64,000 nt of DNA, taken from assembly GCF_014207445.1 (NCBI RefSeq), contig NZ_JACHEM010000004.1, positions 124,001 through 188,000 of the forward strand, given 5' to 3'. The stretch's first letter is position 1, and each line of letters begins with the position of its first letter. The stretch is from Streptomyces candidus (GTDB taxonomy: Bacteria; Actinomycetota; Actinomycetes; Streptomycetales; Streptomycetaceae). Shown here one piece after another: positions 59,343 through 64,000 of the stretch. A program made the translations under genes and the position numbers. Below the pieces are notes generated by a model. That model was not told the DNA's origin. It was given only the letters and a program-made list of their open reading frames with translations, and made no database searches.

Positions 59343-60017
59343 ATGGCTTCGAGTGAGGAAGAGATGACCACAACGGCGGCTGCGAAGTCCGTACTGCGCC
59401 GAGAACTTCTGGCTGCGAGACGCCTGTTGTCCGAGGAGGACGCACGGGAGGCCGCCGCGGTTCTCGCCCGGCGCGCGGGGGAACTGCCGGAACTGGCGGA
59501 GGCACGCACGGTGGCCGCGTACGTCTCGGTCGGCCGCGAGCCCGGCACGCGCGTACTGCTGGAGGAGCTGCACGCGCGCGGGGTGCGCGTACTGCTGCCC
59601 GTACTGCTGTCCGACAACGACCTTGACTGGGCGGCGTACGAGGGCATGGACGGGCTTGTACGGGCGGGACGCGGCCTGTTGGAGCCCAGCGGGCCGCGCC
59701 TGGGCGTGGAGGCCGTACGGGAGGCTGAGACGGTGTTGCTGCCGGGGCTCGCGGTGGACGGGCGCGGAATGCGGTTGGGGCGCGGCGGCGGGTCGTACGA
59801 CCGGGTGCTGGAGCGCCTGGGGCGCGGGGCGGCTCAGGAGGCACGCGCGCACGCACGCGTGGCGGCGACGGCAGAGGCGCGGGCGCCGGAGGGCGGGGCA
59901 CGGCTGGTGGTGCTGCTGTACGAGAACGAGGTGGTCGCGGAGGTTCCGGCGGAACCCCACGACCACCCCGTTCATGCGGTGGTGACGCCCGGCGGCGTAC
60001 GCCGGTTCGGGCAGTGA
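59343..60017 (+). CDS. fau: 5-formyltetrahydrofolate cyclo-ligase
   Basis: 224 residues. Converts 5-formyl-THF to 5,10-methenyl-THF with ATP. N-terminal KSVLRRELLAARRLLSEEDAREAA; VAAYVSVGREPGT; the ATP-binding motif GRGGGSYDRVLERLG near residue 145; C-terminal extension VPAEPHDHPVHAVVTPGG. ATG follows GGAGGTCAA. Divergent from galU. The last ~45 residues before the end contain an Ala/Arg-rich insertion. Confidence 0.93.
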   Translation: MASSEEEMTTTAAAKSVLRRELLAARRLLSEEDAREAAAVLARRAGELPELAEARTVAAYVSVGREPGTRVLLEELHARGVRVLLPVLLSDNDLDWAAYEGMDGLVRAGRGLLEPSGPRLGVEAVREAETVLLPGLAVDGRGMRLGRGGGSYDRVLERLGRGAAQEARAHARVAATAEARAPEGGARLVVLLYENEVVAEVPAEPHDHPVHAVVTPGGVRRFGQ

Positions 60018-60067
60018 CTGCCCGGCGGGTGGTGGCTTGCGGGCGGGTAGTGGCTTCGGGGGCGTGG

Positions 60068-60091
60068 GGGTGACCGCGAGGCGGGTCACCC
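60068..60091. terminator. Terminator between fau and the penicillin acylase gene
   Basis: GGGTGACC (60068-60075) and GGTCACCC (60084-60091), a perfect 8-bp stem with an 8-nt loop between converging genes. Confidence 0.7.
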
Positions 60092-60097
60092 GACGCC

Positions 60098-62974
60098 CTA
60101 GGCCGGCTTGAGGACCAGGGTCTCGGTGGTGCTCTTGTCGACGGCTTCCTTGCTGAATGGCCAGTCGAGCAGTTCACCCTTGGCCCACAGGTCCGTCTGG
60201 TCGCTGTAGTTCGGGCTGTACGCGTGGCCCGAGGCGCCCGTGAGGTTGATCCAGCGGGACTTGTCGAGGGCTCCGAGGTTGACGACCATGCGCATCGAGG
60301 GGACCCAGACGACTTCGTAGCCGGCGGCCGCGTTCCAGCCGGTGGCGTTGACGGTGGCCTCACCGCCGCCCAGGTTCCACGGGCCGCGGTTGAGGAGGTG
60401 CTGGACGACACCGGGGCCTTCGACGCCGAGGGTCTGGTTGGTCAGCGTGAGCTGGTGCAGCCGGCCCCACTCCCAGGTGCTGATGTCCTTGCCGAGCTTG
60501 GCGGTCAGCTCCCAGCGGGCGTCCTCCATGGCGCGGGCGAACAACTCGTCACGGGTGGTGGTGGCCTTGTCGGTGCGGGAGGCGGGCGAGGACCACCAGT
60601 CGCTCTTCTCGTCCTTGACGAGCTTGCGGACGACCTCGAACCAGCGGTCGCCTCCGTCGGGCTGCGCGGTGTCGCCGTCGCGCTCGCCGCACTCCCGGGT
60701 CGGCTTGGCGAGGTCGTCGACGGGGCCGGAGCCGTCGGCGGAACGCACGTACAGGCAGGAGCCCTCGACCCGCAGCTCCTTCGGCAGCTTGTTGCCGAAG
60801 GAGAGCCGCAGGATGTTGCGCCAGACGCCGTTGAAGTAGGCGGCGGCCGCCGAGTCGGACTCCTGGGTGTAGTCCCAGCCTTCGAGGAGCTTCTGCGCCT
60901 CACGGATGTACGGGTCGGAAATGTCGATTTTCAGCAGGTAGGGCGTGAGCAGCTTGGCGATCTCGCTGCTGTTGTCCATCTGCATGGTGCGCATGTCGTC
61001 CGAGCTGATCTTGCCGCCGTCCTTGGTCTTGGACTCGATCAGGTCGTTGATGCGCTGGGAGCGGGCGCCGTAGCCCCAGTCCTTGGTGAGGAAGAGCTTG
61101 TCCTTCTTGGGATCGATCACGGCCTGGTTGGCAGTGACGATGTAGCCGCGCCTGGGGTTGTACTCGTACGGCAGCTCGTCCTGGGGGATGTAGCCCTGCC
61201 AGCCGTTCCTCGACAGCCAGCCCGCGGCGGGCATGCTGCCGTCGCGGCCGCCCTTGCGGACGGGGATCGAGCCGGGGGCCTGGTAGCCGATGTTGCCCGC
61301 GGTGTCGGCGTAGATGAGGTTCTGCGACGGCACCTCGAAGTGCGCGGCGGCGGCGCGGAATGCCGTGAAGTCCTTGGCCTTGTTGAGCTCGAAGACGGCG
61401 TCCATGGACTTGCCGGGCTCCAGCGCCGTCCACTTCAGGGAGACGGCGTAACCGTTGCCGCGGTCGGGAGCGGCGTTGTCGACCGGCGCCTTCTGGCCGA
61501 CCGTCTCGATCTGGGGGTCGCGGTCCGAGACCAGCGGGCCGTTCTCGGTGGAGCGGACGGTGATCTTCTTCGGTTCGCCGCCGGCGACCTTGATGGTCTC
61601 CTCGCGGGTTCGGAACGGCTTCTCCTTGCCGTCGTACAGGTAGGTGTTATTCGGGCCGACCTTCTCCAGGTAGAGGTCGGTGACGTCGGCACCCAGGTTG
61701 GTCATGCCCCAGGCGATGTTCTGATTGTGGCCGATGACCACGCCGGGCATGCCGGAGAAGGTGTAGCCGGCGACGTCGTACTGGCACTGTGCGCTGACCT
61801 GGCGGCAGTGCAGGCCCATCTGGTACCAGAGCGACGGCATCTGCGGGGCGAGGTGCGGGTCGTTGGCGAGGAGCGGTTTGCCGGTCGTCGTCTTCGAGCC
61901 GGAGACGACCCAGGAGTTGGAGCCGATGCCGTTGCCGTTGGGGCCGAGCATGGCGGGGACCTTGTCGAGGGCTTCGGAGACGCGGGAGAGCTGGGTGTTG
62001 AGGTTCTGGGTGGCGCTGCCGACGGAATCGCCGCTTCCGCCGGTGCTGGCGCCCGTGCCGGTTCCGGGGGTGCTGCCGGTGCCGACGCCTGTGCCCGTGC
62101 CGGTTCCGGCGGTGCCTGTGCCGTTGTTGCTGCCGATGCCGGTCCCGTTGTTGGTGCCTGTGCCGACGCCGGTGCCTGTGCCGTCGGCGGACAGGCCGTT
62201 GCCGCCGCTGCCGGACTCGGCCTTGTTCTCTTCGACGATCGGCTTGTTCCGGTCGAAGGGGTAGGCCGGGTACAGGTCGGCGATCTGCTTCTGGTCCAGA
62301 CGGCCGGCCAGCAGCGAGCGGTCGATCTCGTCCTGCATGTTGCCACGCAGGTCCCAGGCCATCGCCTTGAGCCAGGCCACCGAGTCGACCGGTGTCCACT
62401 CCTCGGGCGTGTAGTCGTACTTGAAGCCGAGGGCCGCGTACTCCACGGAGATGTCCTTGTTGGAACGCCCCTTGAGGTACTGGTTGACCCCGGACGCGTA
62501 CGCCTGGAGGTACTTTTTCGTCTCGGGCGACAACTTGGTGTCGTACTCCCGCTGCGCGACCTGCCGCCAGCCGAGCGTGCGGAGGAAGGCGTCGGTCTCG
62601 ACCTGACCTTCACCGAACATCTCCGAGAGACGACCTGACGTCATGTGCCGGCGGACGTCCATCTCCCAGAAGCGGTCCTGCGCCTGGACGAAGCCCTGGG
62701 CACGGAAGAGGTCGGCGTCGGAGGAGGCATAGATCTGCGGGATGCCGTTGGCGTCGCGCTTCACGTCGACCGGCCCCGTCAGGCCGTCGAGCGTCAGTTC
62801 GCCGCTGGTCTGAGGGAACGAGGCCCGCACGGTGCTCACGCCCCAGTACGCGCCGAAACCGACGCCCGCGACGATCGCCAGCACCAGCACGATCACGAGC
62901 AGACGAACGCGGCCCCCCCTCTTCTTCTTGCCGGTGGGGGCGGCTCCGGAAGGGTCTGTGGTGGTGGCGGGCAT
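60098..62974 (-). CDS. Penicillin acylase-family N-terminal-nucleophile hydrolase
   Basis: 958 residues. An N-terminal membrane anchor (~22-44, RLLVIVLVLAIVAGVGFGAYW) puts the enzyme outside the cell. A chain region with VKRDANGIPQIYAS and AQGFVQAQDRFWEMDVRR precedes a spacer. The nucleophile Ser352 starts the beta-chain (GSNSWVVSGSKTTTGKPLLANDPHL), exposed by self-cleavage between Gly351 and Ser352. Residues ~258-315 are an unusual Gly/Thr/Asn low-complexity linker just before the cleavage site. Family members cut amide bonds of acylated beta-lactams, lactones or other N-acyl compounds; the substrate is unknown. Confidence 0.92.
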   Translation of the reverse strand: MPATTTDPSGAAPTGKKKRGGRVRLLVIVLVLAIVAGVGFGAYWGVSTVRASFPQTSGELTLDGLTGPVDVKRDANGIPQIYASSDADLFRAQGFVQAQDRFWEMDVRRHMTSGRLSEMFGEGQVETDAFLRTLGWRQVAQREYDTKLSPETKKYLQAYASGVNQYLKGRSNKDISVEYAALGFKYDYTPEEWTPVDSVAWLKAMAWDLRGNMQDEIDRSLLAGRLDQKQIADLYPAYPFDRNKPIVEENKAESGSGGNGLSADGTGTGVGTGTNNGTGIGSNNGTGTAGTGTGTGVGTGSTPGTGTGASTGGSGDSVGSATQNLNTQLSRVSEALDKVPAMLGPNGNGIGSNSWVVSGSKTTTGKPLLANDPHLAPQMPSLWYQMGLHCRQVSAQCQYDVAGYTFSGMPGVVIGHNQNIAWGMTNLGADVTDLYLEKVGPNNTYLYDGKEKPFRTREETIKVAGGEPKKITVRSTENGPLVSDRDPQIETVGQKAPVDNAAPDRGNGYAVSLKWTALEPGKSMDAVFELNKAKDFTAFRAAAAHFEVPSQNLIYADTAGNIGYQAPGSIPVRKGGRDGSMPAAGWLSRNGWQGYIPQDELPYEYNPRRGYIVTANQAVIDPKKDKLFLTKDWGYGARSQRINDLIESKTKDGGKISSDDMRTMQMDNSSEIAKLLTPYLLKIDISDPYIREAQKLLEGWDYTQESDSAAAAYFNGVWRNILRLSFGNKLPKELRVEGSCLYVRSADGSGPVDDLAKPTRECGERDGDTAQPDGGDRWFEVVRKLVKDEKSDWWSSPASRTDKATTTRDELFARAMEDARWELTAKLGKDISTWEWGRLHQLTLTNQTLGVEGPGVVQHLLNRGPWNLGGGEATVNATGWNAAAGYEVVWVPSMRMVVNLGALDKSRWINLTGASGHAYSPNYSDQTDLWAKGELLDWPFSKEAVDKSTTETLVLKPA
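62030..62200. repeat. Degenerate tandem repeat encoding the Gly/Thr linker of the acylase
   Basis: Short GTGCCGGT/GTGCC-GTTG-like units recur along 62030-62200 (minus strand reads GlyThr-rich codons: GTGTGVGTGTNNGTGIG...). The repeats are in frame and do not disturb the gene. Confidence 0.7.
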
Positions 62975-63178
62975 CGCTGTCCTTCGCGGGGCAGGGTGGT
63001 CCTGGAGTGCTGGAGCAACCATAGGCGCAGCCCCGTACCGCTCCCGACTCGGTCTCCGGAACACCTCGTGGGAGAGCAGCGGAGCGGCGTTAAGGAAACA
63101 TCAAAGATTAGGTAAGGTAATGAAACTACCTCGCCGTCGGAAGGAACGATCCGGCAGGCCCCAGGAAAGGACCGGCCC

Positions 63179-64000
63179 CTGACTGTCCACCAGCTCAACG
63201 AACTGATGCTCATCTGCGCCGTCGTCCTCCTGGTCGCTGTCGCGGCCGTGCGCCTGTCCTCCCGCAGCGGCCTCCCCAGTCTGCTGATCTACCTCGGAAT
63301 CGGTGTCGCACTCGGTCAGGACGGCATCGGCAACGTCGCGTTCGACAACGCCGAGCTGACCCAGGTGATCGGCTACGCGGCACTCGTCGTGATCCTGGCC
63401 GAGGGCGGCCTGGGGACGAAGTGGAAAGAGATCAAACCGGCGCTTCCGTCGGCGGTCGTCCTGTCGACATTCGGTGTCGCGGTGAGCGTGGGAATCACCG
63501 CGGCCGGCGCGCACTACCTGGTCGGTCTCGACTGGCGGCAAGCGCTGATCATCGGCGCGGTGGTGTCCTCGACGGACGCCGCGGCGGTCTTCTCCGTGCT
63601 GCGCAAAGTGCCGCTGCCCGGCCGACTGACCGGTGTCCTGGAGGCGGAGTCGGGGTTCAACGACGCTCCGGTGGTGATCCTGGTCGTCGCGTTCTCCACG
63701 GTGGGCCCCGTAGACAGCTGGTACCACCTGCTCGGCGAGATCGCGCTGGAGCTCGCGATCGGCGCGGCCATCGGCCTCGCGGTGGGATGGCTCGGCTCAC
63801 TCGGGCTGCGCAGCGTCGCCCTGCCCGCCTCCGGCCTGTATCCGATCGCCGTGATGGCCATCGCGGTGACGGCGTACGCGGCGGGAGCGCTGGCGCACGG
63901 CTCGGGCTTCCTCGCCGTCTACCTGGCATCAGTGATCATGGGCAATGCCGGGTTGCCGCACTGGGCGGCGACCCGCGGCTTCGCCGACGGGCTCGGCTGG
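63179..64000 (+). CDS. CPA-type potassium/proton (cation/H+) antiporter, 5' part, cut by window end
   Basis: The first ~274 codons of a multi-span transporter: repeated hydrophobic helices (ELMLICAVVLLVAVAAVRLSS, SLLIYLGIGVALGQDG, ALVVILAEGG), then VVSSTDAAAVFSVLR with the conserved charged/small residues of cation/proton antiporters, and LEAESGFNDAPVVILVV containing the ND motif of the family. Start is uncertain: the frame begins after a stop at 63113 without ATG or GTG until ATG at 63206, but a CTG at 63179 has AGGAAAGGA 8 nt upstream and gives the expected LTVHQLNELMLIC N-terminus. Divergent from the acylase gene; a K+/pH-homeostasis role is inferred. Confidence 0.78.
   Translation, partial: MTVHQLNELMLICAVVLLVAVAAVRLSSRSGLPSLLIYLGIGVALGQDGIGNVAFDNAELTQVIGYAALVVILAEGGLGTKWKEIKPALPSAVVLSTFGVAVSVGITAAGAHYLVGLDWRQALIIGAVVSSTDAAAVFSVLRKVPLPGRLTGVLEAESGFNDAPVVILVVAFSTVGPVDSWYHLLGEIALELAIGAAIGLAVGWLGSLGLRSVALPASGLYPIAVMAIAVTAYAAGALAHGSGFLAVYLASVIMGNAGLPHWAATRGFADGLGW

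Noticed and set aside
63108..63117. TTAGGTAAGG resembling half of an iron box (DmdR1/IdeR)
   Set aside because: Only the left half fits the 19-bp consensus; the right half does not, and an antiporter or acylase has no clear iron link.

Overview
The window is a stretch of high-GC actinobacterial chromosome and almost certainly comes from a Streptomyces. Codon third positions are strongly G/C. GTG, TTG and possibly CTG starts are common. It also carries genus-typical genes: an SsgA-like sporulation protein, XRE/DUF397 regulators, the galT-galE-galK operon, TamR/Tam, an actinobacterial protein mannosyltransferase and the divisome protein SepX/GlpR. Gene order is core-chromosome-like and locally matches mycobacterial neighbourhoods (glmU-prs-rplY-pth; tatD-rpfB-rsmA-ispE; divergent rsmI/pmt; fau/galU-moeA-rimJ-like-glpR). 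I see no insertion sequence, prophage, CRISPR array, rRNA or secondary-metabolite cluster.

Layout. 1-1.3 kb: 3' end of a sensor kinase, a VapBC-type toxin-antitoxin pair and tRNA-Gln(UUG). 1.3-5.6 kb: glmU, prs, rplY, pth (cell-wall precursor, PRPP and translation housekeeping). 5.7-13 kb: ppc, a delta-9-type fatty acid desaturase with its TetR regulator, a Uma2-family protein, and the trans-aconitate methyltransferase gene (plus a VOC protein) divergent from a TamR-like MarR regulator across three tandem 15-bp repeats. 13-18.3 kb: the galactose operon flanked by two atypical orphan LuxR-type response regulators. 18.5-25.3 kb: two paralogous membrane-anchored beta-propeller proteins, an ABC-F ATPase and an FBP-domain zinc protein. 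25.4-33.9 kb: ispE, rsmA, rpfB, tatD, a small zinc-ribbon protein, rsmI and divergent pmt. 34-41.6 kb: a penicillin-binding protein, an ECF sigma factor with a membrane partner, small secreted proteins, an XRE/DUF397 pair and a K15-like DD-peptidase. 41.7-53 kb: a serine hydrolase, ssgE, a tricorn-type protease, a monooxygenase-hydrolase-SDR operon with a divergent MerR regulator, xth and a GNAT. 53.3-64 kb: tRNA-Ala(CGC), sepX/glpR, GNAT, mog, moaC, glp(moeA) and galU, all leftward, then divergent fau, a large penicillin acylase and the start of a cation/proton antiporter.

How the genes fit together. Much of the window serves the cell envelope and growth: UDP-GlcNAc (glmU), UDP-glucose (galU, gal operon), isoprenoid precursors (ispE), peptidoglycan enzymes (PBP, K15-like enzyme, RpfB), protein glycosylation (pmt), and division or sporulation (SsgE, SepX and the gephyrin-like Glp). 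The most unusual items are two dispersed palindromic intergenic repeat copies, response regulators with missing phosphorylation residues, repeat-rich promoter regions (desaturase, tamR), the paired proline-rich/beta-propeller membrane proteins and a mymA-like three-gene oxidation operon. I found nothing that clearly amounts to a wholly new system.
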